A stretch of 34,567 nt of DNA from Halieaceae bacterium (GCA_028280635.1 JANQLM010000030.1:1-34567); one strand, 5' to 3'. Positions 24,774 through 33,979 are shown, counted from the first letter of the stretch. The notes: a model not told the origin generated them from the letters alone. Made by a program: numbers and translations.

Positions 24774-25031
24774 GTGGACTGCCGGCCCGGCTGTGGCGCC
24801 TGTTGTATAGCGCCGTCCATCAGGGGTCCGCTGCCGGGAATGCCGGAGGGGAAGCCGGCCGGAGTGCGCTGCGTGAACCTTGAGCCGGAAAGCTACCGGT
24901 GCCGCCTGTGGGGCCTGCCCGAGTACCCACAGGCCTGCCAGCGCTTCGCCCCGGAGCCCCCAGTCTGCGGAAGTTCCCGTGAAGAGGCGCTGGAGTTGAT
25001 CACACTGCTGGAGCGCAGCACCGGCGGCTAG
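24774..25031 (+). CDS. YkgJ-family cysteine-cluster protein
   Basis: This 85-aa cytoplasmic protein starts at a GTG three bases after the M20 stop. It has eight Cys arranged as CxxxCGACC near the N-terminus, then three more spaced along RCVNLEPESYRCRLWGLP and QACQRF, plus one near VCGSS. This is the YkgJ/CxxCxxCC family, thought to bind zinc or an Fe-S cluster. The function is unknown. The spacing suggests co-transcription with the peptidase gene. Confidence 0.87.
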   Translation: MDCRPGCGACCIAPSIRGPLPGMPEGKPAGVRCVNLEPESYRCRLWGLPEYPQACQRFAPEPPVCGSSREEALELITLLERSTGG

Positions 25032-25044
25032 GCCGCGCCGGCCT
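25030..25044. terminator. Short hairpin between convergent genes
   Basis: AGGCCG (25030-25035) and CGGCCT (25039-25044) pair perfectly around a 3-base loop, exactly between the stops of the YkgJ and M24 genes. It has no T run, so termination is only a possibility. Confidence 0.3.
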
Positions 25045-26345
25045 CAGGGTCCAATCAGCACCAGTTCCTGCTGTGGGGGCATCAGGTACTCAGCCCCGTC
25101 CTCTCGAATCACCGCCATCTCTTCAACGGAAATCGTCTTCAGGCCACCGCCCTCCAGGGTCCAGGCGTGGAAGCCGTCGAACGCGAACACCATGCCCGCT
25201 TTCAGTGGTTTGAGCGCCGCTGGCCGCAGGCTGGTGCCGCGGCTACCGCCCAGGTTGGGGCCGGTGTCGTGGGCCACATAGCCCACTGGGTGGCCGGTGC
25301 TCCACATCACGTGTTCAGAGCCATTGGCCTCCATCAGCTTGCGCTGGGCCTCGTCCACATCGATACCGCGGACGCCGGGCTTCATGGCGTCGAACGCCGC
25401 GCGGCCACCGTCCCGCGCCGATTCCCAGTAGCGCTGTATATCCGCGGGCGGTTTGGTTTCGCCGGGCTTGAGTACATAGGCGAAGCGCTGGACATCGGTT
25501 ACCCAACGGTCATACACACGGATGCCAAAATCAGTCTGGATCACATCACCCGGCATGATGACTTTCTCCGTGGGGTGGGAGTGACCGCGGTCGGGGCCGG
25601 AGTTGATTGCCGGGTTCTGGTCGGGGGCCCAGGCATCACCGACGCCGGCCGCCGCCATCTTCGCTTTCAGGAAACGGGCAATGTCGGCATCCGTGGTCTT
25701 GCCAGGCACTACAGTGGCATAGGCCTCGAGCTGCCAGCGGGCGGTCAGCTCCGCCGCCTTGCGCATGATGTCGACTTCGAGCGGCAGCTTGATGCTAAGC
25801 CACTCGTAGACCAGCTCATCCGAGGACACCATCCGCGCCGCGTACTTCTCTCCCAGGGCCTTTGCCAACGCCTGGTGCTGGCTGAAGCTGAGGCCGTCCG
25901 CCTGGGCGTTGCCCGAAGACATGTTCACCGCCAGGTTGGCGAAATCCTGGTCGCGAATAAACCGCGCCACCTGCTTCAGCGCCGAGTCGCCGCGTACCAC
26001 GGGGATGACTTCATCATGGATGGCGAGCTCGGACAGGGCGGTCGCTTCACCCACCGGGGAGTAGACCAGGCTGTGGAAGCCCTGCTCATCCCGGTAGAAC
26101 AGGAAAGCGGCTGTACTACCGGCATTCTCACCACCCACGTGATCGGCCAGCGGATCATTGTTGTTTTCCCGGCACAGCAGCAGCCAGGCTTCAACCCCGG
26201 CCGCATCCATCGCCTGCGGCAGCAGTTTGGCTATGCGCTGCTTGCGTACTTCCGGCCAGGGGGAAGGCGCTTTCGGGTTGATGTCGGCCGGGGCCAGCGA
26301 GGGCGCCAGTGCCAGGCAGAGGATCAGGCAGAGCCGATTCAGCAT
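25044..26345 (-). CDS. Exported M24-family (aminopeptidase P/prolidase-like) protein
   Basis: I place the start at the ATG at 26343-26345, with AGGAG seven bases before it and a signal peptide after it (LILCLALAPSLAPAD). The 433-aa product has an N-terminal creatinase-like domain (about 30-190) and a C-terminal pita-bread domain. Metal-ligand segments are IQTDFGIRVYDRWVTDVQ (two Asp) and STGHPVGYVAHDTGP (His). The last Glu ligand may be in KTISVEEMAV; this assignment is less sure. It is probably a periplasmic Xaa-Pro peptidase. The gene begins 16 bp after the ApbE gene on the same strand and converges on the YkgJ gene. Confidence 0.87.
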   Translation of the reverse strand: MLNRLCLILCLALAPSLAPADINPKAPSPWPEVRKQRIAKLLPQAMDAAGVEAWLLLCRENNNDPLADHVGGENAGSTAAFLFYRDEQGFHSLVYSPVGEATALSELAIHDEVIPVVRGDSALKQVARFIRDQDFANLAVNMSSGNAQADGLSFSQHQALAKALGEKYAARMVSSDELVYEWLSIKLPLEVDIMRKAAELTARWQLEAYATVVPGKTTDADIARFLKAKMAAAGVGDAWAPDQNPAINSGPDRGHSHPTEKVIMPGDVIQTDFGIRVYDRWVTDVQRFAYVLKPGETKPPADIQRYWESARDGGRAAFDAMKPGVRGIDVDEAQRKLMEANGSEHVMWSTGHPVGYVAHDTGPNLGGSRGTSLRPAALKPLKAGMVFAFDGFHAWTLEGGGLKTISVEEMAVIREDGAEYLMPPQQELVLIGP

Positions 26346-26361
26346 GGGTGTCTCCTGGGAT

Positions 26362-27360
26362 CTAGGGATTGGGTGAAGCGTCACCGCCGGCGGGCGGCCC
26401 ACCGGGCATCAGCCCGTCGGAGTAATGCAGCAGGCCACGGGCATCGACGATAATCGCATCGATGCCCTCGAGGCGGTTGATCAGGGCCAGGCCCTTCTCA
26501 ACACCCAGCACAAAGGTGGTGGTGGACAGGGCGTCGCTGTCGATGGCCCGGTCGGCGAGCACGCTGGCGCTCTGCACCTCGCCGGAGGACTTGCCGGTGG
26601 TCGGATCCAGGATATGGTGAACCCGCTGGCCCTGGTCATCGATGAAGAATCGCTCGTAGTCACCCGAGGTGGAGATCGCCGTGTCTTCCAGCGGGATCAT
26701 CACGATAAAGTCGTCTTTCTTGCGCGGATGGCGAATACCAATAGTGCGCGGCCGATCTCCCAGATTGCCGAGAATGCGGCTATCGCCGCCGGCGCTGACT
26801 ACCGCCGACTCTATCCCCAGCGCCAGCAGCGCATCGATCGCCCGGTCCACCGCATAACCCTTGGCAATACCCCCCAGGTCTATCTGCACCCCTTCCACGG
26901 CGTAGGCAACGGTCTGCCGCTCGGTGTCGAGACGAATCAGGGTGTAGTCGATCTTGCCGACCGAGTCGCGCAGCTCGGCCTTGCTGGGGGCTACACCTTG
27001 GCGGTAATCGTAGTGCTGCCCGACTGAAGCGAAGCTGACGTCAAAGGCACCGTCACTCAGCTCCGAATACTCGATAGCGCGCGCCAGCACCTCAAACAGG
27101 GCCGGCGATACTCGCAGGGGCTCACGGTGCGCCTCGCGGTTGAGTCCGGACAGCTCACTCGCAGGGTCCCAGGGATTCATCAGCCGGTTGACCTCGTCCA
27201 TCTCCGCGAACACCGCGGCCAGGGCCTGCCCGGCCAGGGCCGGGTCGTCAGCCCACAGCTCTGCCGACACCCGGGTACCCATCATATCGCGAGCCTCACG
27301 GTGCCAGTCGGCCTGGACGGAAAGGGGCAGCAGGAGGCAGAGGAAGCACAGGAAACGCAT
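26362..27360 (-). CDS. apbE: FAD:protein FMN transferase (ApbE)
   Basis: This 332-aa exported protein (signal MRFLCFLCLLLPLSVQAD; no lipobox Cys at the expected cut site) has the ApbE motifs: GTRVSAEL near the start, the core VQIDLGGIAKGYAVDRAID, AGGDSRILGN, STSGDYERFF, HHILDPTTGKSS and the Mg-binding end AIDSDALSTTTFVLG. ApbE moves FMN from FAD to Thr or Ser of target proteins in the periplasm, such as NqrB/C, RnfG/D and flavinylated cytochrome partners. In many genomes apbE lies near DUF3570, DUF4266 and TlpA genes; here it is about 4 kb from them and on the other strand. No protein in the window has a clean flavinylation motif. It forms a two-gene unit with the M24 gene. Confidence 0.93.
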   Translation of the reverse strand: MRFLCFLCLLLPLSVQADWHREARDMMGTRVSAELWADDPALAGQALAAVFAEMDEVNRLMNPWDPASELSGLNREAHREPLRVSPALFEVLARAIEYSELSDGAFDVSFASVGQHYDYRQGVAPSKAELRDSVGKIDYTLIRLDTERQTVAYAVEGVQIDLGGIAKGYAVDRAIDALLALGIESAVVSAGGDSRILGNLGDRPRTIGIRHPRKKDDFIVMIPLEDTAISTSGDYERFFIDDQGQRVHHILDPTTGKSSGEVQSASVLADRAIDSDALSTTTFVLGVEKGLALINRLEGIDAIIVDARGLLHYSDGLMPGGPPAGGDASPNP

Positions 27361-27425
27361 GGATTCAGGTTGCCACAGGGTGTGGCCGGCGGCAAACTAC
27401 CGGCCTCTCAAATCTGGCAAATACC

Positions 27426-28088
27426 GTGATCGACTGGAGCCAAATTGACACCGTGCTGCTCGACATGGACGGCACCCTGCTCGACCTGCACTACGACAAC
27501 TACTTCTGGCAGCAGTACATGCCGCGCCGCTATGCGGAGATTCACCGCCGCGACGCCGCCGAGAGTCACGCACAGCTCAACCGCCAGATCGAAGGCGCGC
27601 GCGGCACCCTGGCCTGGTATTGCGTGGATCACTGGTCGGAGCAGCTCAAGCTGGACATTCCCGCCCTCAAGCAGGAGGTCGCGCACATGATTCGTATGCG
27701 TCCTTACGTGGAAGACTTCCTGTCGAGGTTGCACCACTCCGACAAGCACGTGGTGCTGGTCACCAATGCCCACCGCAAGGTGCTGGATATCAAGCTGTCG
27801 CGCACGGACATCGGTCGCTGGTTTGACGAGATGGTGGTCTCCCACGACTACCGGGTACCCAAGGAGGACCTGTTGTTCTGGCACCGGCTGCATGCCATCC
27901 ACCCCTTCGAACCAAAGCGCACGCTGTTGATCGACGACAACGAAACGGTGCTGGATGCGGCCCGCCGCTATGGGGTGGCCCACCTGCTGACTCTTCTGCA
28001 ACCGGACAGCAAAGCCGACAAGCGCCTGGAAACCCGCTTTCCGGGCATTCATCACTTTGATGAAATCATGCCCGGCCGGGAGCTTTGA
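27426..28088 (+). CDS. yrfG: GMP/IMP nucleotidase YrfG (HAD superfamily)
   Basis: This 220-aa product starts at a GTG. HAD motif I is LLDMDGTLLD (D13, D15), motif II is VLVTNAHRK, the Lys motif is in VPKEDLLF, and motif IV is LLIDDNETVLDAA. The cap helices lie in between. YrfG removes the 5' phosphate from GMP and IMP in E. coli. Gene order yrfG-hslR-hslO matches the E. coli arrangement. The start lies 65 bp from the divergent apbE start. No signal peptide is seen, so it is cytoplasmic. Confidence 0.92.
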   Translation: MIDWSQIDTVLLDMDGTLLDLHYDNYFWQQYMPRRYAEIHRRDAAESHAQLNRQIEGARGTLAWYCVDHWSEQLKLDIPALKQEVAHMIRMRPYVEDFLSRLHHSDKHVVLVTNAHRKVLDIKLSRTDIGRWFDEMVVSHDYRVPKEDLLFWHRLHAIHPFEPKRTLLIDDNETVLDAARRYGVAHLLTLLQPDSKADKRLETRFPGIHHFDEIMPGREL

Positions 28089-28101
28089 TACACTGCTGGT
28101 C

Positions 28102-28482
28102 ATGGAAAAAGTTCGACTGGACAAATGGCTCTGGGCCGCCCGGTTTTTCAAGACCCGCAGCCTGGCCAAGCAGGCCATCGAGGGCGGCAAGGTGCAGCTC
28201 GCAGGCCAGCGGGTAAAGGTCAGCAAGGAAATCGCCGCCGGCGACCAGTTACGGATTCGCCAGGGCTGGGATGAGAAGGACGTGGTGGTGCTGGCCCTGT
28301 CCGACCAGCGCCGCGGCGCCCCGGAGGCGGCCCTGCTCTATGAGGAAACCGCCGACAGCCTGCGCCGCCGCGAAGAGCATGCCGCGGCCCGCAAGGCCGC
28401 CGGCGGTATGCTGGACCACCCGCTATCACGACCCACCAAAAAGCAGCGCCGCCAGATTCACCGTTTCAAGCAGGACATATGA
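28102..28482 (+). CDS. hslR: Ribosome-associated heat-shock protein Hsp15
   Basis: I place the start at the ATG at 28102 because the product then begins MEKVRLDKWLWAARFF, the conserved opening of the S4 RNA-binding domain; a longer frame starts inside yrfG. The 126-aa protein has the S4 domain (about 4-65) and a basic C-terminal tail (SRPTKKQRRQIHRFKQ). Hsp15 binds the free 50S subunit that carries a stalled nascent chain and helps recycle it. Its stop overlaps the start of hslO as ATGA. Confidence 0.94.
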   Translation: MEKVRLDKWLWAARFFKTRSLAKQAIEGGKVQLAGQRVKVSKEIAAGDQLRIRQGWDEKDVVVLALSDQRRGAPEAALLYEETADSLRRREEHAAARKAAGGMLDHPLSRPTKKQRRQIHRFKQDI

Positions 28483-29354
28483 GCGCAGAACGCAACCTGA
28501 CGCGGAAATTCATCTTCGAAGAAGCCGATATCCGCGGCGAGATCGTGCACCTCGACAGCAGCTACCGGGACATCCTGGCAATTCACGCCTACCCGCCCGG
28601 CGTGGCGCGCCAACTGGGCGAATTCCTGGCGGCGGCGGTATTGCTGAGCACTACCATCAAGTTCGAAGGCCGGCTGATCCTCCAGGCCCAGGGTGGCGGC
28701 GAGGTGCCGCTGATGATGGCCGAATGCAACAACAGCCTGGAAGTGCGGGCCATCGCCCGCGGCGCCGAGACAGCGACCGCCACTGAGTTCGGAACCCTGT
28801 TTGGGACCGGCCACCTGGCCATCACCATTGAGCCCGATGAGGGGCAGCGCTACCAGGGCATCGTGTCACTGGACAGCGGCAGCCTGGCCGGATGTATCGA
28901 GAGCTATTTCGAGAATTCCGAGCAGCTTGCCACCCGCCTGTGGCTGGCCAGCGACGGCCAGGTGGCGGCGGGGCTGCTGCTGCAACAGCTTCCCGAGCAG
29001 GTGGCCCGGGATGCCGAGCAGCGCGCCGGGCAGTGGGAGCACGCCTGCACCCTGGCGGAGACCGTGCAGCGCGAGGAAGTGCTGGAACTGGAACAGGAAA
29101 CCCTGTTGTACCGCCTGTTTCACGAGGACAAGGTTAGCCTGTTTGCCGGGGAGTCGGTGCGCTTTACCTGTAGCTGCTCACGGGAGCGCTGTCACAATGC
29201 CCTGCTGTCTATCGGCCCTACCGAGCTGCTCAAGTTGCTGGATGAGGAGCCCGAAGTCACCATGGACTGCGAGTTCTGCAATACCCAGTACCGCTTCCAG
29301 CGCTCGGATTTCACCGCCCAGTTGGGCGACGCCAGCTCAGGCGCCCTGCACTGA
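28479..29354 (+). CDS. hslO: Redox-regulated chaperone Hsp33
   Basis: This 291-aa cytoplasmic protein has the Hsp33 N-terminal domain and the C-terminal zinc switch: C231-S-C233 and C264-EF-C267, separated by a normal ~30 residues. Under oxidation the zinc is lost and the protein becomes a holdase. It is the last gene of the yrfG-hslR-hslO unit. Its 3' end overlaps the convergent RND permease gene by 18 bp. One extra Cys (in SRERCH) lies between the two pairs. Confidence 0.95.
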   Translation: MSAERNLTRKFIFEEADIRGEIVHLDSSYRDILAIHAYPPGVARQLGEFLAAAVLLSTTIKFEGRLILQAQGGGEVPLMMAECNNSLEVRAIARGAETATATEFGTLFGTGHLAITIEPDEGQRYQGIVSLDSGSLAGCIESYFENSEQLATRLWLASDGQVAAGLLLQQLPEQVARDAEQRAGQWEHACTLAETVQREEVLELEQETLLYRLFHEDKVSLFAGESVRFTCSCSRERCHNALLSIGPTELLKLLDEEPEVTMDCEFCNTQYRFQRSDFTAQLGDASSGALH

Positions 29355-32300
29355 CTCAGTAGCGCCGGCGGCTGGCAGGCGCCGGCCGCGTCGCAGAAAA
29401 CGATCCTGGAACTGCTCTCCGAACAGGTACAGGGCCGGCACCAACACCAGGGTCACGGCGGTGGCGAACAGCACCCCGAAGGCCAGCGATATCACCATGG
29501 GAATCAGGAACTGGGCCTGCACGCTGGTCTCGGACATGATCGGCAGCAGGCCGATGAAGGTGGTCAGTGAAGTAAGGATGATGGGGCGGAAGCGATCCTG
29601 GCCGCCCTGCAGCAGCGACTCTATTACCGACAGGCCCTGTTCTCGAAGCTGATTGATGCGATCAATCAGCACCAGGTTGTCGTTTACCACCACGCCGGCA
29701 CAGGCCAGCACACCCATCAGCGAGAACATGCTGATTTCCCGGCCCATAATGATATGCCCCCAGATGGCGCCCATGATCCCAAACGGTATCGCCGTAAGAA
29801 TCAGCACCGGCTGCCAATAGGAGCGGAAGGGGATGGCCATCAGCCCGTAGATGATCAACATCGACAGGCCCATGTACTTGATCAGTGCCGCTGAGAACTC
29901 CTGCTGCTCCTGCAGCTCGCCGTCCAACGCCATGGAGAGGCCCGGGTACAAGGTGCGCCAGCGCGGCAGGTCGCGCTGCAGAATCTCCTCGACAATGGCA
30001 CGCGGGCTGGCTTTCCCGTCCTGCACATCGGCGGTGACTTCCAGAGTGCGCTTGCGATTCAGGCGCTCGATAGTCTGGTAGCCGCTCACAAAACGCACGT
30101 CGGCCACTGACTCGAAGGGCACTTCGCGGCCGTCAGGAGTGCGAATACGCATCTCGTTCAGGTTATCGATGGATACCCGCTCCTGCTCCGGGTAGCGCAC
30201 CATCACCTTGACGTCTTCGCGGGTGCGCGGAATCCGCTGGGCCTCCGCACCGTAGAACGCGCGGCGTACCTGCCGGGCAAGATCGGCCAGGGTAATGCCC
30301 AGGTTCTCCGCAGCGGGCTTGAGGTCGAGTTCAATCTCTTCCCGGGGCGACTGCAGGTTGTCATTGACGTTGTACACACCCGGGTAACTCAACAGTGTTG
30401 CACGCAGCTCATCCGCCACGCTCTGAAGATCATCCACCGAGGGTGAAGCCAGCAACAGCCGGATCGGTTCATCATCGTCACGGATGGTGTAATCGAGGGT
30501 GAAGTCCTCGACCTCGCCAAGGTCGCCGATCTGCTGACGCCAGTATTCGCTGACTTCGGCGATGTCGACGTCTTTGTTTTCCAGCTCCATCCAGACATCG
30601 ATTTTGTTGTCCCTGCCCACTGAATTGATCAGACCAATTACCGGGACTTCACGGTTCAGTGGCTCGCGGCTGTTGTAGGCCTGCTTGGTTCGGTTCGCCG
30701 CTGCCTCGACCTGCTGCAGGCGATCAAGGGTGTCCTGAAAGGCAATCCCCTCCTTCAACTCGATCTCGGCCACCACCCAGTCCGAGGTCACCGAGGGGAA
30801 GAATCCCGACTTGATCCAGCCACCGGCGTAGATGCTGAGGGTAATCAGCAGCGCCACGAAAAAAAGGCTGAGTGTCAGCAGGTTTTTTTGCAGGCTGCGC
30901 TCGAGGAAGGGCCGGTATGAGTTGGCGGCAAAGCGGACCATGGCGTCCGCACAGCGCTCGCGCGCCCGCTCCAGGCGCGCCAGCCAGCCACCGTGCGCGG
31001 GCTTTACGGGGCGCATATGAGCCAGGTGAGCCGGCAGGATCAGCATGCACTCCACCAGCGAGAAGGCCAGCGCCAGAGTCACGACGGTTGGAATGGACTT
31101 TGCGACATCCGCCATTTCCCCGGGCATGAACCACATGGGCGCGAAAAAAATCATGGTCGAAATGACAGCGAACATGACCGGCTTCACTACCCCCTGGGCG
31201 CCCAGAATGGCGCCGTGATCACCGAGGTCACCGCTGCTCTGGCGCGAGTGTATGGCCTCTCCGACAATAATGGCGTCGTCCACCACAATCCCCAGAATTA
31301 GCAGGAAGGCAAACAGCGAGATCATGTGCAGGCGCACGCCGGTATAGGGCAAGATGAAAAAGGTGCCCAGGAAGGCCACGGCGATACCCACGCAAACCCA
31401 GATCGCGAGCATCGGCCGCAGGAAAAGCACCAATACCGCAAACACCAGTATCAGGCCACCCACACCGTTCTTGAGCAGGGTTTCCACGCGACTCGCAAAC
31501 GGCACTGACTGGTCGCGCCACATAGTCAGGCTGACACCCTCCGGCAACCTCGGCCGTACCTGCTCCACCCAGTGGGCCACGCTTTCACTGGTCAACAACA
31601 CATTGGGGCGGGATGTGACATAGACCTGGAGTTCGTGGGAGGGCGTGTCGTTGAGGCGGCTGCGGACATCCATGTCCTCAAAGCCGTCTATGACGGTGGC
31701 AACATCGCCGAGCAACACCCGGGTACCGTCGCGTTTGCTGACCAGCACGATGTTCTCGAAGTCTGCGCGTTCATAGGCCTGGCCACGGGTCTGCAGGCGG
31801 ATATCACCTGTCTCCGCCTTGATGGTACCGGCGGGCAGATTCAGAGATGAGGTCTGGATGGCACGCACAACATCGTCGAAGCGCAGGCCGTAGCGCCGCA
31901 GCGTGTACTCGGAGACCTCCACCGATACCTCGTAGGGGCGTGGCGAAACAATCTCAACCACTGACACATAGGACTGAGCCGCCAGGTCATCACGCAAGCT
32001 CTCCGCCAGGGCCTTGAGATTCTCCTCGCCGATATCCCCCGCCACGGTCACCGACACCATGTGTCGCCGGTGGGCCAGCTCGGTGATAATTGGACGCTCG
32101 GCCTCCGCCGGGAAGGTAGTGATAGCATCGACCCGGGTCTTGACCTCTGCGGTCAGCCGCTGCATGTCATAACCACTCTCCGCCTCAACCAGCACGGTAC
32201 CCGTGCCTTCACGGGCAGTGGAGCGAATCTCCTTGACGCCGTTGAGGTCGTGCACGGCCTCTTCGATGCGCACGCAGATCTGCTCCTCCACCTCGCTCGG

Positions 32301-32459
32301 CCCGGCGCCCAGGTAGGGCATGGTCACGCTGACCATGTTCAACTCGACATCGGGGAAGAACTGCTTTTCCAGCGCGGGCACCCCGGTGAAACCGCCGACG
32401 ATGATCAGCACCATCAGCAGGTTGGCGGCGATGGGATTGCGCACAAACCAGGCAATCAT
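29337..32459 (-). CDS. RND-family efflux transporter permease
   Basis: This 1040-aa inner-membrane protein has the RND layout: a first helix (IAANLLMVLIIVGGF), large periplasmic loops after helices 1 and 7, and twelve helices in total. The proton-relay Asp pair is in LILGIVVDDAIIVGEAI, near residue 400. The second half begins near NLLTLSLFFVALLITLSIYAG and ends with LVLVPALYLFGEQF. The sequence is typical of AcrB/MexF relatives of the uncharacterised HAE/'efflux RND permease' group; substrates cannot be told. It starts 3 bp after the adaptor gene. No outer-membrane channel gene is next to it, so a TolC-type partner encoded elsewhere is expected. Confidence 0.95.
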   Translation of the reverse strand: MIAWFVRNPIAANLLMVLIIVGGFTGVPALEKQFFPDVELNMVSVTMPYLGAGPSEVEEQICVRIEEAVHDLNGVKEIRSTAREGTGTVLVEAESGYDMQRLTAEVKTRVDAITTFPAEAERPIITELAHRRHMVSVTVAGDIGEENLKALAESLRDDLAAQSYVSVVEIVSPRPYEVSVEVSEYTLRRYGLRFDDVVRAIQTSSLNLPAGTIKAETGDIRLQTRGQAYERADFENIVLVSKRDGTRVLLGDVATVIDGFEDMDVRSRLNDTPSHELQVYVTSRPNVLLTSESVAHWVEQVRPRLPEGVSLTMWRDQSVPFASRVETLLKNGVGGLILVFAVLVLFLRPMLAIWVCVGIAVAFLGTFFILPYTGVRLHMISLFAFLLILGIVVDDAIIVGEAIHSRQSSGDLGDHGAILGAQGVVKPVMFAVISTMIFFAPMWFMPGEMADVAKSIPTVVTLALAFSLVECMLILPAHLAHMRPVKPAHGGWLARLERARERCADAMVRFAANSYRPFLERSLQKNLLTLSLFFVALLITLSIYAGGWIKSGFFPSVTSDWVVAEIELKEGIAFQDTLDRLQQVEAAANRTKQAYNSREPLNREVPVIGLINSVGRDNKIDVWMELENKDVDIAEVSEYWRQQIGDLGEVEDFTLDYTIRDDDEPIRLLLASPSVDDLQSVADELRATLLSYPGVYNVNDNLQSPREEIELDLKPAAENLGITLADLARQVRRAFYGAEAQRIPRTREDVKVMVRYPEQERVSIDNLNEMRIRTPDGREVPFESVADVRFVSGYQTIERLNRKRTLEVTADVQDGKASPRAIVEEILQRDLPRWRTLYPGLSMALDGELQEQQEFSAALIKYMGLSMLIIYGLMAIPFRSYWQPVLILTAIPFGIMGAIWGHIIMGREISMFSLMGVLACAGVVVNDNLVLIDRINQLREQGLSVIESLLQGGQDRFRPIILTSLTTFIGLLPIMSETSVQAQFLIPMVISLAFGVLFATAVTLVLVPALYLFGEQFQDRFLRRGRRLPAAGATESVQGA

Positions 32460-32462
32460 GCC

Positions 32463-33656
32463 CTACTCTCCATTGCCCACGCTGCCCAGTAAGCCGTCAA
32501 CGTGGCGCACAGTCACCGCCATGCCGTCCACTGCAATCGACGGCTGCGACACCACCACCTGGTCAGAATCACCCAGCCCCTGCACCCAGGCCTGGCGGCG
32601 GGCGCTCTTCAGCACCCGCACCGGTCGGGTTGTCAGTCGGTCTGCGGCATCCACCAGCAGCACGCTGCCATCATTGCGCAGGGCGTTGCGCGGCAGGGAG
32701 ACCACCTGGCTGAGCTGGCGACCCTGGATTTCCGCTTCCACAAACAGGCCGATGGACAACGGCGGCCGCTCGCTGCCCGGCGTTGCCTCAAAAGGTTTTT
32801 CCACTTCCACCACGGCGTAAATCACGCGACTGTCGACATCGATACTGCCCTCGGTGCGCACCACCCGGCCCGCCCACTGCCATTCACGGTCGGCGAAACG
32901 TGCGGTCAGCGTCACAGCTGCGCTCGGAAGCTGGCTATCGGCACTACGAAAGTTCAGCGGCAGGTCCAGCAGGGCCACCTGCCGGTCCGTGAGCGGCAAG
33001 CGCACTTCCACCACGTCGGTATCGTAGACCCGGGCCACCGGCGTACCGGGAGTGAGGTACTGACCAACGTCAACCATCTTCTCCCGCACCCGGCCGTTGA
33101 ATGGCACGCTGATCGAAGTCCGCGCCAGGTTGAGCCGGGCCTGTTCCACATTGGCCCTGGCGGCTTCCAGGGCCGCTTCCGCACCGGCCAACTGGGGCTT
33201 GCGCAGAAACAGTTCGTTGGCCTCTTCGTTGCCGAGGTCACGCCACTCGCGCGCTGCCTGACGATTGCGGCCCTTCTCCTGGGCCACCAGTTGTACGGCA
33301 TCCGCGACCTGCGCCTCGGCACGAATCAGCTCAAGCCGATAGTCGGCATCCTCAAGCTGCACCAGCACCGCATCGGCGTCAAAAAATCCGCCGTCCGCGA
33401 AGTGCTCGTCAGTCTCCACAACGATGCCGCCCACCTGGCTGACGATATTGATCTCCCGGTGCGGACGCACCGTGCCCTGGCTGCTCACCGTAAGGGTCAG
33501 ATCCGCCGGCTGAGCCATGATCACCTCCACCAGGGGTGGAGGCGGCGGCTCTTGCTCCACCGGCGCGGGCCGCGGTCTGCTGGTGAGAATGACCATCGAC
33601 AGGGCGACGCCTATCACCACGACCAGGCCAGGAAGGAAATATCTGTGCTTGAGCAT
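32463..33656 (-). CDS. RND efflux periplasmic adaptor (membrane fusion protein)
   Basis: This 397-aa protein has an N-terminal membrane anchor (LPGLVVVIGVALSMVILTS), a Pro-rich linker (PPPPPLVEV), a biotinyl-lipoyl-like domain (about 60-100 and 165-195), a helical hairpin (about 100-165) and beta-barrel and membrane-proximal domains. It links the permease encoded next to an outer-membrane channel. It has no lipobox, so it is anchored by its uncleaved helix. A TATACT -10-like box lies at 33693-33698 on the minus strand, but no good -35 partner is seen. Confidence 0.93.
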   Translation of the reverse strand: MLKHRYFLPGLVVVIGVALSMVILTSRPRPAPVEQEPPPPPLVEVIMAQPADLTLTVSSQGTVRPHREINIVSQVGGIVVETDEHFADGGFFDADAVLVQLEDADYRLELIRAEAQVADAVQLVAQEKGRNRQAAREWRDLGNEEANELFLRKPQLAGAEAALEAARANVEQARLNLARTSISVPFNGRVREKMVDVGQYLTPGTPVARVYDTDVVEVRLPLTDRQVALLDLPLNFRSADSQLPSAAVTLTARFADREWQWAGRVVRTEGSIDVDSRVIYAVVEVEKPFEATPGSERPPLSIGLFVEAEIQGRQLSQVVSLPRNALRNDGSVLLVDAADRLTTRPVRVLKSARRQAWVQGLGDSDQVVVSQPSIAVDGMAVTVRHVDGLLGSVGNGE

Positions 33657-33719
33657 GCGCTGTCGCTCACATACCTGACTCCAGGATGGACAAGTATACG
33701 CCCCTGGGCGGGCAGGAGA

Positions 33720-33893
33720 TTATGGCTTTGCGTTTCTTAACGCGGCCGGATTCAGGTCTACTTCCGAGCAGGCGTAACCCACCGGCCGCCTGGCAAAGGC
33801 ACGGGGCTCGAGATCCTGGGTACCTACGGCATCGACCATCGCCAGCAGATTGAGAGAAATTACCAACGTGCGGCCGATTATTAGTATGCCCTT
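33720..33893 (-). pseudogene. Decayed N-terminal fragment of a MetA-type outer-membrane transporter
   Basis: A minus-strand frame ending at 33720 reads IIGRTLVISLNLLAMVDAVG, then TQDLEPRAFARRPVGY, then a short unrelated tail and stop. The first part resembles a signal peptide. DLEPR-[AF]-x-x-x-PVG is the usual mature N-terminus of phenol-degradation MetA-like outer-membrane transporters, which then continue for about 250 residues. Here the frame stops about 19 residues later and no good start codon with a ribosome site is seen. I read this as a remnant; a genuine tiny protein is less likely. The 323-base gap between the RND and phasin genes is otherwise without a gene and must hold their two promoters. 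Confidence 0.5.
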
Positions 33894-33979
33894 TCTAAAA
33901 ATTCCCCGTAGCTTGTGAGTATACCGCTGAACATCAGCGCAACACTCACCAACAGAGTATGACTCCAGGGAGATGAACC

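Noticed and set aside
25167-26453. 428-codon plus-strand frame opposite the M24 gene
   Set aside because: Antisense shadow; the minus strand has a signal peptide and metal-ligand motifs.
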